Shown in pieces: positions 18,274 to 28,545 of a stretch of 64,000 bases of DNA (position 1 is its first letter; the number at the start of each line of letters is the position of its first letter). The notes below the pieces were generated by a model that had not been told where the DNA came from, did no database searches, and saw only the letters and a program-made list of their open reading frames with translations. The position numbers and the translations under genes were made by a program. Location of the stretch: assembly GCA_011174825.1 (NCBI GenBank), contig DUEZ01000006.1, positions 83,215 to 147,214 of the forward strand, given 5' to 3'. Source of the DNA: Anaerolineae bacterium (GTDB lineage: Bacteria; Chloroflexota; Anaerolineae; Anaerolineales; E44-bin32).

Positions 18274-19862
18274 CTTGATCCTGACTCCAACATCACCTTC
18301 AACAGGAAGATTTCACGACCTGCCGAATCGTAGAAGGTCGCTTCGTTTGCCAACCACGGGATCGAGGTTGGCTCATCATATAGCATTGCCAAATCAGGTG
18401 GATGATTAACGTCGAGCACCACCCAGTCTACCTGGTAACGCTCGATCACGTCTCGCAATGTATCCAGCGTGCCATTAGGAATGACGACGCTTTTTAAATT
18501 TGTCGCGAGGTAAAAGCCCGGAGGGTTGTTGACCGCCACAACTGCAGGGGAAGCACTAAGCTTCTGGAGTTGATCTCCAACCTGATCATATGTTCTCAAA
18601 CCAGATTCCCACCGGGGTTGGTTCAATTCTGGTCCAATAGCTTTTGACCAGAGGAGAACACCGGTAAGGATAATGACGATCGCGATTACGCTTGAACCGA
18701 GGACCACCATCGCCTCTCGTCGATCCCACCCTCGTACCTTTGCCCCCCAATGGATCGCAGCTTCAAGACCTGCTGGAACGAGCGCCCAAAGGACTGGCAT
18801 CACCGCTACACCGGAATGGAAGAAACCGCCACGGGAACCCGCGAAGGGGAAAACAAAACTCATCACAAACAAAAGAATAACAAGGTAGAGGATTGCTATG
18901 CGCGTAAGCGGATGGCTTCGAAAGCGATAAGCGCCCAAAACCATGAATGGGCTAAGAAAAACGATTCCATTTTCTATTAGCAGCCGTTGCGTATTCACCC
19001 ATAGCGCTTCTAATCGTGCTCCAAGGATCGACGTGAATCCGGAACCTATCCAACGGGTGGAGGTTAGGATGTTCCCGGGATATGCAAACAGTTCGTCATA
19101 AGATAACAACCAGAGAGCCCGGTCGTTCCCTGGTGGGAAAGGTTGCCCGACGATGAGAATGTTCCTCACCCACCAAGGTCCAATAAGCAGAAGATAACCG
19201 AACAGTAGACCTATGAAGGCATGTGCTTTTTTCTGATCGGTCCACTTTAACGTGATAAATGCTGGTATCAGCAACAGAAAGCCATCCGTGCGAATCAAGT
19301 GAGCCAACCCTATAAGAAATCCAACCCCAACCCACCGCAGACCACTTGGCCGACGGCTTACCTCTACCATCGTCCAGAGCGCTCCGCACCCAACCCATGC
19401 GTACAAAATAAAGGTATCAGATGTAAGCAGAAACGGCAGGTAAAACCCAGAAAAAATAGCCAGCAATCCTGATCGCCATGCCCACCCCTGATTCCCATGT
19501 AAATAAATGGCCAATAGAGCTGTCAATATAGGCAAAGTGATTGTGAGGATCAGGAAAGGAATCTGGGCTGACCGGAAACTTGTTCCAAAGACCATCATCG
19601 AACCGGCTGCTACGATCGTTGTAAACGGCATCCAGTATAAATGAGACGGATGAGGTATTCCGATAGGATCGTCGAGATAATTCCATAAGTAGGGTTCTGT
19701 TAATCCTTCTCCTTCCACGACCCTCAATGCCGTGGAGAAATAATAATCAGCGTCCATATAGCCCGGTGTTCGAACCCAAATCGCTGCGCCAAGGTTCACA
19801 ACGAGCCCAATGACCAGTAAAGCGATGATCCAGCGGTTAGAGTATCTAGCGAGTGAATTCAT
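18270..19862 (-). CDS. GT-C-type membrane protein (putative glycosyltransferase)
   Basis: A 530-residue protein with about 11 membrane segments. The first outside loop has the acidic motif YMDADYYFSTALRVVEGEG and the helix that follows ends in PHPSHLYWMPF; the middle has GLAHLIRTDGFLLLIPA. The soluble C-terminal tail (about 415-530) looks extracytoplasmic. These traits fit the Dol-P-Man-transferase-like superfamily, but no precise family can be named. It overlaps the gene upstream by 17 bases and the one downstream by 4, so three genes in a row are translationally linked. Confidence 0.68.
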   Translation of the reverse strand: MNSLARYSNRWIIALLVIGLVVNLGAAIWVRTPGYMDADYYFSTALRVVEGEGLTEPYLWNYLDDPIGIPHPSHLYWMPFTTIVAAGSMMVFGTSFRSAQIPFLILTITLPILTALLAIYLHGNQGWAWRSGLLAIFSGFYLPFLLTSDTFILYAWVGCGALWTMVEVSRRPSGLRWVGVGFLIGLAHLIRTDGFLLLIPAFITLKWTDQKKAHAFIGLLFGYLLLIGPWWVRNILIVGQPFPPGNDRALWLLSYDELFAYPGNILTSTRWIGSGFTSILGARLEALWVNTQRLLIENGIVFLSPFMVLGAYRFRSHPLTRIAILYLVILLFVMSFVFPFAGSRGGFFHSGVAVMPVLWALVPAGLEAAIHWGAKVRGWDRREAMVVLGSSVIAIVIILTGVLLWSKAIGPELNQPRWESGLRTYDQVGDQLQKLSASPAVVAVNNPPGFYLATNLKSVVIPNGTLDTLRDVIERYQVDWVVLDVNHPPDLAMLYDEPTSIPWLANEATFYDSAGREIFLLKVMLESGSR

Positions 19863-21375
19863 AGATTAATAAATCATTATACGTACGCAGGTCGATCATG
19901 CTAAACCTCTCAAAGAGCCATGATAAATGTGGGTGACTCGGCTGTCCGATGGAGGCGTATTCTTCGATGGCTCGCTCGAAAACGACAAACCATACATGAT
20001 TTGCAGACCCTACCGCAGAATCCAAATCCGCCACGGGAAAAATACCCATGGCAAGCTGGGATCCTGGCGCAAATGTGTCATTAGGTGATCCTGGCGGGTC
20101 AGCGATGAAATCTTGAGATAGCCCTGGCTGATAGAAGTGCATCGGGAAATAACTCAGTTTGTTATCGTGGATGATGACATCACCCTCCTCGATGGTGACC
20201 ACAAGATCATCCGACGCAGCTTGAAAGGGTGAACGTGGGAAACTCTCAAAAGTATATTGTGATGGCAAGCTAATAAGCCCAGGGAGGATGATAAGCAGGC
20301 ACATGGTCAAAGCGATCACTCGATTGTTTATCTCACTAACAACTCGCCCTGCAAGCATGTAATATGTCAATGATGAAAGCATTATCGCGCGCGGGACAAA
20401 CAACGGACGCATGAGGTAAGACGCGATGAATAAAAGCAACGCCGGTAGAAGCGTGACCGCCAACAAGGAATGAATTACCCGATTTCCTTTTGCGACCTTC
20501 ACAATCTCATAAAAAACCAATGTCATGGCAAGTAAGCTAGTGAAAACTGCAATCGGTAGAAACCAATCAGGCAGAGGTAGGTTCGTGTGAAAAGCGATAA
20601 TGGTCTGGAGAATTTCACGCAGCCCAGGCTGGGGTGTCCAGAAAGCGGTCTGGATTTTCTCGATTTGCATCGGTACAAAAACCAGCCAGGGCAACCACAA
20701 TACTCCGATCCCAATCTGGGCGATCACAAGACGACATAAAAACCGCCACTCCCGTCGAAATATGAGGAGTATGTTTGGCGCGATGATGGAGAAGACCGCC
20801 AAATTGTGAGAATACATTGCTGCCGTGCCACACAGAACGAGCCCGATCCAGTTACTCCAAGGAACACGATCCGTACCTCGCTCATCCCAAAGGCGCAAAA
20901 AGAAAATGAAGTATGCGAACAAAGCGAAAGCCAGAAGCGCATACATCCGAATCTCCTGAGCGTGGTAAATCTGCAAGGGAGAGACAGCTGTGAACAGCGC
21001 TGCCCAAAAACCAGCACGTTGAGTAAACCACCGCGATGTTGCTATATAGACAAGAACGACGATTCCTAAGCTGAATACGATACCAAGGGTGCGTAAGAAC
21101 CACACTTGGCTGCACAGAAACATCCATCCCTTCAGGAGAAAATAATACAAAGGAGGCATGGTATCGGCAGCTGTCCCCTCAATGATGTCACCCAAAGATT
21201 GTCGTGAAAGGAAAATGCTAAACGCTTCGTCGTACCATAAGGGTCTCGTCTGTAATTTTGGGATACGCAGGATGAGTGAGAGAGGCAAGAGGAGAAAGAC
21301 AAGCACCCTCCAACTAGGCCGCATAATGGCATTTGGAATATTATTTATACCGTCGACCAATCTCCCCAGGATCAT
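19846..21375 (-). CDS. GT39/PMT-like membrane glycosyltransferase (putative)
   Basis: A 509-residue protein with about 11 membrane segments. It has the best GT39-like signature of the minus-strand set: RPLWYDEAFSIFLSRQ after helix 1 (Asp-Glu pair), MPPLYYFLLKGW, and HAQEIRMYALLAF. Such enzymes move a sugar from a polyprenyl-phosphate donor to lipid or protein on the outer face. It is the first gene of the 21375-16792 string. Confidence 0.8.
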   Translation of the reverse strand: MILGRLVDGINNIPNAIMRPSWRVLVFLLLPLSLILRIPKLQTRPLWYDEAFSIFLSRQSLGDIIEGTAADTMPPLYYFLLKGWMFLCSQVWFLRTLGIVFSLGIVVLVYIATSRWFTQRAGFWAALFTAVSPLQIYHAQEIRMYALLAFALFAYFIFFLRLWDERGTDRVPWSNWIGLVLCGTAAMYSHNLAVFSIIAPNILLIFRREWRFLCRLVIAQIGIGVLWLPWLVFVPMQIEKIQTAFWTPQPGLREILQTIIAFHTNLPLPDWFLPIAVFTSLLAMTLVFYEIVKVAKGNRVIHSLLAVTLLPALLLFIASYLMRPLFVPRAIMLSSLTYYMLAGRVVSEINNRVIALTMCLLIILPGLISLPSQYTFESFPRSPFQAASDDLVVTIEEGDVIIHDNKLSYFPMHFYQPGLSQDFIADPPGSPNDTFAPGSQLAMGIFPVADLDSAVGSANHVWFVVFERAIEEYASIGQPSHPHLSWLFERFSMIDLRTYNDLLIYEFTR

Positions 21376-21459
21376 GAATTCCCCTGTCCTACGTTTGATT
21401 TCCCTTCAACGTGAAGTTATATCAGTCCAATTGCTATCCACCGTATCTACCGCACCTTA

Positions 21460-23454
21460 TCAAGGTGTTAACTCATAGAGTAAATAGGCGTCCCCGAAGT
21501 TCTTAACTAAGGTCATATGCTGATCCTGCAAACGTTCCAGTTCTGACCAATCCTCTTCTGTGAAGGGATCAACTCCTTTTTGCTTCAATGTCTCTACACC
21601 GAGTGCGTAAAGAAGAACATGGGACACTCCCTGTTCTTGCCAGGTTCGAGCCAGGTTTGCTGATGTCCCTCCTAACCCACGAGCGTGGTACCAAATATCC
21701 AATATCCCATCAGGAAGACAGCGATCGGGAGGACAGTAATAACTGCGGGGTTCAAATAGGAAAAGAACCTGGGAACCTTCCGGCAAGTCTCGTACTTCTT
21801 CCACAGCAGCGAAATACCAACCCAGTCGATGGTAGAGATAATCCTCTTCCGACATTGCTCCGGCCAGCACAGGCATGTCCTGATTCTGAAGCGTATCTAG
21901 ACCGGTTTGCAATGCGGTCAAGATTAACACCAGCCCGATGAATACTCCTAGGATTCGATGAATGGAAAACAACCTCCATTCAATGGAACGGAGCGATTCA
22001 TAAGCTGCAGCAGACAAAACAGCTAAGAGCGGTAAAGCTGGGAAGAGAAAGCGAGGTTGGACCATCAGCCTAGAGACGGCAGCTCCGTACAGCCAAGCTA
22101 AATAGATCACAAGCGACAGAATAAGCGCATCACGAAGCCAGATGCGATGTCGATGATCTTTCCAACGGACCACGATCAGGGGCACGAACAGAATGAAAAG
22201 CGGTCCGAAAGTGGCATGCCAGGTCTTGGCGCCCTCCGCTCCAACGAGGGTCATGATGAAGGGCGCTACCAATAGCTTCCAAGGAGCTGTGTAAAGCAAC
22301 CCTGTACCTGGTTGACTATACCAGTATGAGCGGATCTCATCCCATCCAAGACCACCGAAGAAAAATGGGTAGGTTGGATTCCCAACTAAGATGAAGTTTT
22401 TTATGAGCCAAGGCACACTTACGAGGACAGCGGGGAGTCCGAACACGATCAGATTCCTCAATCCCTTGCGTGGCTGAGCAATGAGAATTAATACAACCAA
22501 TCCCATCCCAATCACAACCCCGGTGTATTTCGTGCCAAAGGCGAAACCTGCCGAAAGCCCAGCAAGGACCAGGAAGGACCTTTGCTCCGTCTTTTTCCAC
22601 TGCATCAAAGCGGAAAAGCCGGTAGCCGTATAAAAAATGGTGGCAACATCGATGTATGCCCAACCCATCATCAGCGGGTATGTGGTCGCGGTTAACAGAA
22701 TTGCGCACGCCAGCCAACCTGCGTGGCTGCCAACTATTTTTTCACCCCAACGCCAAACCAAAAGCAAGGTCAATATACCGAAAAACCATTGTAAAACCGC
22801 AGCGGCCCTCGGAGAACCCAACATCATCACCCATGTGTTGAGCATCTCCATCCCTTGCGGGTATCCCGTTTCGGGTATCTGTGGGGTCACTTCTAACCAT
22901 CCAGAGGCGATGTTTATCTTTGGTCCGGTTAGGTGATAAAGCAAGGCATCCCACGCTGTCGGCGGGGTCAAGGCACTTACGAAAGCCGTGATGACCATAA
23001 AGATCACAAAGGCTCCTAACCAGACCTCTCCTCGAGATCGTGGTTTTAGCCCTCGTATCTCTTCGAGCAGATCATGACACCAATCAAGAATATCGCGATG
23101 TGTAATGAGAGAAATACCGAGCAAAACCGCCCAAGCTACGATAGTATGAAAACCTCCAAGCAAACCCAGTACTAACCAAACCAAACCAAGCCATCCCAAA
23201 CCCAGACCAATCTCCATCGCTAGCGATTCAATGGAAGTTGAATTACGCCAAAGGTTTAATCTAGCAAATAACGTTCTCCCCACTGCTGCTCCAGCCAAAA
23301 TCACCAACCCAGCTGACACCATTCCCCAAAGGGTTTTCCCTATCGCCATAACTTGGTCAATGTGAATCGGCTTATGGAAAACGTAGTAGACCAGGAGTGT
23401 GACAAACGCCCAAGTTAGTACAAGGCCTACGAATACAGCTTTCTTGGCTCTCAT
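21460..23454 (-). CDS. Large GT-C-like polytopic membrane protein
   Basis: A 664-residue protein with about 13 hydrophobic segments. The outside loop has PPTAWDALLYHLTGPKI and then GYPQGMEMLNTW, a layout seen in putative RgtA/B-like glycosyltransferases of Chloroflexota and Cyanobacteria. The middle reads AFGTKYTGVVIGMGLVV, and a soluble tail of about 130 residues follows the last helix. The sugar and acceptor are unknown. The 85-base gap to the next gene suggests a separate or loosely linked unit. Confidence 0.68.
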   Translation of the reverse strand: MRAKKAVFVGLVLTWAFVTLLVYYVFHKPIHIDQVMAIGKTLWGMVSAGLVILAGAAVGRTLFARLNLWRNSTSIESLAMEIGLGLGWLGLVWLVLGLLGGFHTIVAWAVLLGISLITHRDILDWCHDLLEEIRGLKPRSRGEVWLGAFVIFMVITAFVSALTPPTAWDALLYHLTGPKINIASGWLEVTPQIPETGYPQGMEMLNTWVMMLGSPRAAAVLQWFFGILTLLLVWRWGEKIVGSHAGWLACAILLTATTYPLMMGWAYIDVATIFYTATGFSALMQWKKTEQRSFLVLAGLSAGFAFGTKYTGVVIGMGLVVLILIAQPRKGLRNLIVFGLPAVLVSVPWLIKNFILVGNPTYPFFFGGLGWDEIRSYWYSQPGTGLLYTAPWKLLVAPFIMTLVGAEGAKTWHATFGPLFILFVPLIVVRWKDHRHRIWLRDALILSLVIYLAWLYGAAVSRLMVQPRFLFPALPLLAVLSAAAYESLRSIEWRLFSIHRILGVFIGLVLILTALQTGLDTLQNQDMPVLAGAMSEEDYLYHRLGWYFAAVEEVRDLPEGSQVLFLFEPRSYYCPPDRCLPDGILDIWYHARGLGGTSANLARTWQEQGVSHVLLYALGVETLKQKGVDPFTEEDWSELERLQDQHMTLVKNFGDAYLLYELTP

Positions 23455-23590
23455 TACAATCTGTCGCTCAATGTCCTACTTGCTCTGCTGCGGCAGGGGT
23501 TCATAGATTTACACCTGATCCTTTTCCTTCTTCCGTCAGACACATTGTGGGAAGAAACCCACCTACATGATCGCAACACATATCCTGCTG

Positions 23591-24811
23591 CTATACCCGT
23601 AAAGATGGGGCTCGTACAATCCACCACCTAGACCACCACAAACCAAATAGACAAAGGATCGGAATGGGAAGATACATAATGTCGTTCTCGATATTCCCTT
23701 CAATCGAAATCAGGAAGAGAGCCCATAAACCGATAAGCACCAGAAACAATGAAAATACGATTGCGATCCTTCCATTTTTGCCCCAGCGTTGATCCCATGC
23801 GCTGAAAATCATGGCCAAGGCTGGTAAAAGCACGACATAATGGGTTGTGGCGGTCCTAAGGGGGATGATGTTGGTTATCACAATCGTTATAGCTGCCGTC
23901 CATTGGAACCAACGATCACCTTTGCCCATCGCAGCTACCCATTCCCAGAAGAGGTACAACATCAGAAACACTGTAAGACCAATTTCCAGGTTCTTTGATG
24001 CAGCTGGAAACACTCCGGCAATAATAGAGACAGGCGTTGGATTGGTGGTCCAACCCGAATAGTCGTTCATCTGTCGAAGCCAAAGCAGAGGCCAATCTCC
24101 GATCAACAGAAGTGATACACCGATTAAAACAACAACCGCACCAACCATCCACGATATGAGAACCCACCGTTGAGCTCTAAGCGCCCAGAGAAATACAAAT
24201 GGAATGAGAAGAATTGCCATATGCGGTTTCGCGATGCACAGACCAAATAAGACTCCTGCCAAGCTATCCTGACCCTTTTGAATGGCAAGCAATCCTCCTA
24301 CCATAAGGAGCGCCTCAATGACTGCAAATTGACCACCGATCACCGCTCGAAAACCGTGGTACCAGCCTACAGAAAAGATCATCAGCATGATTAACAGTTT
24401 TTTGGAAGGTTTCCATCCAACCAATTGGACACTCATTATGGCTAAGAAGGGTAAACCAATCTCCAATAAGGTCATCCACGCTGCTCGGGCAAGAGGAAAG
24501 GGAAGCAATCCAAAAGGTGCGAAAAAAAGCATCGCAGGCAACGGATAAACAAAATGTGCCACGTCCTCGCCAATCGACGGATCAGCGGGGCGCCCATAAA
24601 TCATCATTTGACCAGCCATGCTTACTTGGGGATCGTAGGGATTAATGCCTTTCACCACCCAGTAATGGGCTCCTGTCCACCGAGCGAGGAACTCATTCCC
24701 TCCTGGCGATTGTAGTGCAAATCGATAATTTGCTACGACGAGGCCAGATAACATCACCAGCACGAGAAATATCAGAACCAACCGAAACCATGCGGATGAG
24801 TAAAAATTCAT
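23591..24811 (-). CDS. GT87-family membrane glycosyltransferase (putative)
   Basis: A 406-residue membrane protein with about ten hydrophobic segments, resembling GT87 (DUF2029) enzymes, the group of the mycobacterial mannosyltransferases that use polyprenyl-phosphate-mannose. Pattern residues are LARWTGAHYWVVKGINPYDP, FVYPLPAMLFFAPF, GGQFAVIEALLMVGGLLA and GLCIAKPHMAILLIP. The N-terminal loop carries the acidic residues expected of the active site. Flanked by unrelated-looking GT-C proteins. Confidence 0.78.
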   Translation of the reverse strand: MNFYSSAWFRLVLIFLVLVMLSGLVVANYRFALQSPGGNEFLARWTGAHYWVVKGINPYDPQVSMAGQMMIYGRPADPSIGEDVAHFVYPLPAMLFFAPFGLLPFPLARAAWMTLLEIGLPFLAIMSVQLVGWKPSKKLLIMLMIFSVGWYHGFRAVIGGQFAVIEALLMVGGLLAIQKGQDSLAGVLFGLCIAKPHMAILLIPFVFLWALRAQRWVLISWMVGAVVVLIGVSLLLIGDWPLLWLRQMNDYSGWTTNPTPVSIIAGVFPAASKNLEIGLTVFLMLYLFWEWVAAMGKGDRWFQWTAAITIVITNIIPLRTATTHYVVLLPALAMIFSAWDQRWGKNGRIAIVFSLFLVLIGLWALFLISIEGNIENDIMYLPIPILCLFGLWWSRWWIVRAPSLRV

Positions 24812-24822
24812 ATCATGCCTCT

Positions 24823-24864
24823 CGTCTCACGCCTCGCGTTTCACGCATCACGTTTCACGCATCA
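24823..24864. repeat. Three tandem 14-base repeats
   Basis: Three head-to-tail copies of a 14-mer, CGTYTCACGCMTCR: 24823-24836, 24837-24850 and 24851-24864. The last two are identical (CGTTTCACGCATCA). They lie between two membrane-protein genes, just upstream of the ATG at 24811. Too few and too short for CRISPR. Confidence 0.8.
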
Positions 24865-24970
24865 CCAATAATCTCACACGATTAACCTACTCGGTTTCAA
24901 CATGATCATTCACGGTTTCTATCAATGAAAAAGACCAGCCTAAAGATCGGTTAACGTAAACGCACTTTTA

Positions 24971-26431
24971 TTACCGTGTTAAGACCACCGCCATTTCACC
25001 TTCGTAGCGTATTTCCCATCCGGCATGTTCTAAGAAAAATGCCAGTGGTGCCCTAGGCTCCAAGAGCACAACCCTGATACCATATCGATCAAGGTATCCC
25101 TCCCATCCAGGTTCAGCGAGCCAAGCCTTGAGGTAACCCTCTAGGACTTCATCACCAAAGAGATCGGTTCGGCCATCGACAAAACTAAGGTAATCTGGAA
25201 ACAAATCCCAGATCACATATCCTCCCCAGTTGTACGAGTTAAATAGTGAACCAAGATCAGGATGTTCGCGGAGATAAGCGACCGCATCTACAGGTACCTG
25301 ACCTGCTATAGCGTCTCGATTAACCTGGTCGCTGAGAGGAATGGTAATTTTCATCAAAGCCGCCAACGCCAGAATGATAAACAGGATGAGGTTAATTTTC
25401 CGTGCTATCGGTTCTGGGAAGTCAGGCGGACGCGCTTGTTTTTCAAGAAGGGGTTTCACTACTGCGTTGCTTTGTCGAGCAAGGATCGGTGCCGCGACCA
25501 ATGCAAAGGTTGCTATGTTACGTGCAGCCAGTAAACTCAAGCTAGCAAAACCTACTAATAATAAAAGATCAGACGCACGTTTTCTTTCTCTAGAAAGCGC
25601 CAGTGCTACACTACAGAGCATCAACATCCACAAGAAAGGTTGAACCTCAAGGCGATGAAAATTCGGTGATTGCCACTCCTCGATGTACTCCTGTAAGACA
25701 CCGACTGAAACCGTCTTGAATGGATAAATAACCATCTGTGGACCATGTGGATTTATAGAGACCGCTACAGCGCAAACCAACCCTATGATCACGAGCGTAC
25801 GAATTTTGATGATGTGATCGCGCACAACCTCAGCATTGACTTGAGGGCGCAAGCGTGCATCCAACACCAATTCTACAATTTCTCCAAAAAGGTAAGCTCC
25901 AATGAGTAAGAATCCAATGGCGAACCCACCATGCAAGTTGCTCCATAGTGCCATCAATGGAGGGAGGATCCATATACGACGGAGTTGCCCTTTGTCCGCC
26001 TGTGTAAGGCTCCACAAGAATATCGCTGAGAGGGCAAAGCTAAAGATCTGAGGGCGCGCTGACCAATATACAGCTGAGACGGTTGCTGCCAAGATTAAAA
26101 CAAAAGCACGCATCAATGGCGGTGCATCAAGTAAAGGCCATATGAACACAAAGGCGATGACCACCATGATCGCGGTAAAGAGGTTTAATCCAGCGAATCC
26201 TAATGTATGAAAGACGCCATAGAGGATGACTTGCGCTAACCAACCCGGATAGATCCACGGCTCTCCTTGCTTTGTCAGAGAAAAAGGATCCGTGCGCAGA
26301 ATCTCACCTTTCTCCAACATCCATGAACCAGCACGTAAGTGCCACCATGTATCCGTATCTACCGCAACTCTTACAGCCATGGCGAATACGGCAAGAAATG
26401 AGATCCAAACAACGAGTCGACGAAAGCTCAC
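24971..26431 (-). CDS. Polytopic membrane protein, GT-C-like
   Basis: A 486-residue protein with about ten membrane segments. The first outside loop reads DTDTWWHLRAGSWMLEKGEI, then PWIYPGWLAQ. Helices fill 90-365, and a soluble tail (about 385-486) contains NSYNWGGYVIWDLFPDYLSFVDGR. The Asp-rich loop and tail are typical of a Chloroflexota family usually annotated as hypothetical or as glycosyltransferase-like. The start is GTG, with CAGGTGG about 9 bases before it. Confidence 0.68.
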   Translation of the reverse strand: MSFRRLVVWISFLAVFAMAVRVAVDTDTWWHLRAGSWMLEKGEILRTDPFSLTKQGEPWIYPGWLAQVILYGVFHTLGFAGLNLFTAIMVVIAFVFIWPLLDAPPLMRAFVLILAATVSAVYWSARPQIFSFALSAIFLWSLTQADKGQLRRIWILPPLMALWSNLHGGFAIGFLLIGAYLFGEIVELVLDARLRPQVNAEVVRDHIIKIRTLVIIGLVCAVAVSINPHGPQMVIYPFKTVSVGVLQEYIEEWQSPNFHRLEVQPFLWMLMLCSVALALSRERKRASDLLLLVGFASLSLLAARNIATFALVAAPILARQSNAVVKPLLEKQARPPDFPEPIARKINLILFIILALAALMKITIPLSDQVNRDAIAGQVPVDAVAYLREHPDLGSLFNSYNWGGYVIWDLFPDYLSFVDGRTDLFGDEVLEGYLKAWLAEPGWEGYLDRYGIRVVLLEPRAPLAFFLEHAGWEIRYEGEMAVVLTR

Positions 26432-26907
26432 TGATCAAACCACCTGATTGACAATCCCACCATGGAGCGCCCCCTTGAAATTGGGGTATCTGAAAATAAT
26501 CTATTACTGTGGACGCATTCTCCCCATCAGCAGGTGCAATTTCGAATCCAGTTTGTTCCTTACCGTACGACCTTTACTCAAGAACCTCAATGTCACTTAT
26601 GGGCTAACATAAAAATCGTTTTCACCGTACTATACCCATTCGCCTTCCGACCGCAACTCCCTTTATCGTTCGCTATCTCACAGATATCTCCGAAAAAGAA
26701 AAACCACATAATCGTGAGCGGAACGTTCTGTACTAAAGAATAACTCCCGTGAAAAGTTCAACCATGCGAAGAGGGTCGGTATATGTGGGGGTGCGAGTGG
26801 AGCCCTCACCCTCATATATACCGACCCATCGTTGCGCTTGGAGCGTAGTTTTGCCGGTGCACTCATGAATGACAACAGCTAGGAAGATAAAGCAAGAGGG
26901 GAGTACA
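26432..26907. other. Intergenic region with imperfect long hairpin
   Basis: About 476 bases between two minus-strand genes. GGGTCGGTATAT (26773-26784) pairs perfectly with ATATACCGACCC (26816-26827), and inner bases pair partly (GGGTG with CACCC). It may terminate the gene ending at 26908. A 93-codon plus-strand frame (26462-26743) has no coding features I trust. The rest holds nothing I can identify. Confidence 0.5.
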
Positions 26908-28479
26908 TCATGGAGAATTGATCTCAAGCCCCAGATCAGTTGGTGTGACGACTTTAGAGAGCCGGTAGAAGATCTGGTAATCCCCGATTTTCGCCTCTTG
27001 CCAATGTACATTCAACCCTTTAAGGGATGACCTGATGTGGTCATCAAGCTCAGGATGATGAGTCGTGATGTAAGCCACCCGGTCACTTAATGCGACCTGA
27101 TCTTCATATGGTCCATATCGACTGTCTCTACGTGTGTAACGGAAATCCAAATGGTATGGAAGATAGGGCACAAAGATTAGTTCTTCGTTCGACAGAAATG
27201 CTAATGGGTAGGATACCCAATAGTTAGAATAACCTCGCCTCTCTCCTTGATCTGTTAGAAAGGCAACCAACGCGTGATCCTGACTATGGTCGATCTGGGT
27301 GGTTGCGTTGAATTGGGTCGTTATTCCGGGTGGTTTCTGAAATGCAGATTCGACTGTTCCCCAAAGGTTGAACCCTAGAAGACCAATCAAGACGAGCATT
27401 CGTAACCACCTCCGATATCGCCCTCTGAGATCTAACAGAAAATCTGTCACGATTAGTGCAATCGGAACGGCTAATGGTAGGAAATACCGACCTGATGGAT
27501 CTGCTCCAAAGGGGGTAAGAATAAACCCAAGAATCAGTGTGATCACAAGACCGATCATTACATAACGACCCATACGACCAGGTCCTGGTCTTTGCAAATT
27601 GAGAATCCCGTGGCCTATGATGATCAACCAAAGCACCAAAGCAATAGGCATAAGCGGGAGACTCAACCATCGAATCTCCCAAGGTGGACGGAATCCGAGG
27701 CTGACAGTGCTCCCGAAAAGTAGCAAATTGGTGATACGAGACCCTATCGCTGTCAGAGGATCCGTAGGGGACGCGCCAGCGATCGCAGAACCAGCAAGCT
27801 CCTGAAGAAGATTACCTTGGCCTTGGGATAGTCCCCATACCAACCACGGGGACACACCTATCACAGCCGCGCTGATGAGACCGAGGATCTTCTTCTGCAT
27901 ATCACGTCGATGATCCAATCCCCTCATGCTCCATAAAATCAATCCGGCTGTAGGTATCGTGTAAACCAGTGTCAATCCAAAGACCCAGAAACCAAACCCT
28001 GCCAAGAAGCCCCATGCCACATAGGGCCACATCTCCCCTTCTGTTTTGGCTATGCGCAGCGCAAGCATGATCAGCAAATTCCCGATCAAGAGCGCCTCCC
28101 CATATCCCCCGAGGGAAATCGTCGTATACAGTGTGACATTTACCGTCGGAATTGCCATCAGAAGGCCTGCGAAAAGCACCCCCTCCGAAGCGCCCAATAT
28201 CTTCTTAGCCAAATACATGGTGGTCAGTACGGTCCCGATGTAAAGCAGGATTTGCACGACACGGATGACGATGACCTTCTGACCAAAAATCACAAAGCCC
28301 AGGGCTACGAGAGAGGCGTCGAAGCTACCCATGTACGCCTGACCATAGAAAAAAACAGGCCAGCGACCGTCCAGAATATGTCGGGCCATCAAGCCAACAA
28401 TAGCTTCATCTGCGTTGAAAGGAAAAGAATCAAGCGCCAGTAGTACAATTTTTAAAGCAATCGCGATCAAAATCACCAC
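26908..28479 (-). CDS. GT-C-like membrane glycosyltransferase (putative)
   Basis: A protein of about 523 residues with about 11 membrane segments. The first loop has FPFNADEAIVGLMARHIL and PVFFYGQAYMGSFDA, a layout known in putative dolichol-phosphate-mannose-type transferases of this phylum. A soluble tail of about 130 residues follows the last helix. The open frame continues upstream to 28665, but that part is hydrophilic and runs through the promoter and start of the divergent gene at 28546; I therefore place the start at GTG 28479, before the first helix. The start is uncertain. Confidence 0.72.
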   Translation of the reverse strand: MVILIAIALKIVLLALDSFPFNADEAIVGLMARHILDGRWPVFFYGQAYMGSFDASLVALGFVIFGQKVIVIRVVQILLYIGTVLTTMYLAKKILGASEGVLFAGLLMAIPTVNVTLYTTISLGGYGEALLIGNLLIMLALRIAKTEGEMWPYVAWGFLAGFGFWVFGLTLVYTIPTAGLILWSMRGLDHRRDMQKKILGLISAAVIGVSPWLVWGLSQGQGNLLQELAGSAIAGASPTDPLTAIGSRITNLLLFGSTVSLGFRPPWEIRWLSLPLMPIALVLWLIIIGHGILNLQRPGPGRMGRYVMIGLVITLILGFILTPFGADPSGRYFLPLAVPIALIVTDFLLDLRGRYRRWLRMLVLIGLLGFNLWGTVESAFQKPPGITTQFNATTQIDHSQDHALVAFLTDQGERRGYSNYWVSYPLAFLSNEELIFVPYLPYHLDFRYTRRDSRYGPYEDQVALSDRVAYITTHHPELDDHIRSSLKGLNVHWQEAKIGDYQIFYRLSKVVTPTDLGLEINSP

Positions 28480-28533
28480 GGCTGCATAGGGCGCCCCGCC
28501 AACTAGCGACTTTCCTGCGTTTAAACTGATCGG

Positions 28534-28539
28534 TATAAT
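28534..28539 (+). promoter_or_regulatory. -10 box of leaderless GT-C gene
   Basis: A perfect TATAAT ends 6 bases before the ATG at 28546, so the transcript would begin at or next to the A of the start codon. The -35 (TTTCCT at 28511-28516, 17-base spacer) is weak. There is no Shine-Dalgarno sequence. Confidence 0.65.
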
Positions 28540-28545
28540 GCTACG

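Noticed and set aside
24823..24864. CRISPR array
   Set aside because: Units are only 14 bases, directly adjacent with no spacers, and no cas genes are present.
26462..26743. 93-codon plus-strand frame in an intergenic region
   Set aside because: No Shine-Dalgarno or promoter seen, odd composition with no domain, and it runs toward a hairpin on the other strand. Possible but not supported.
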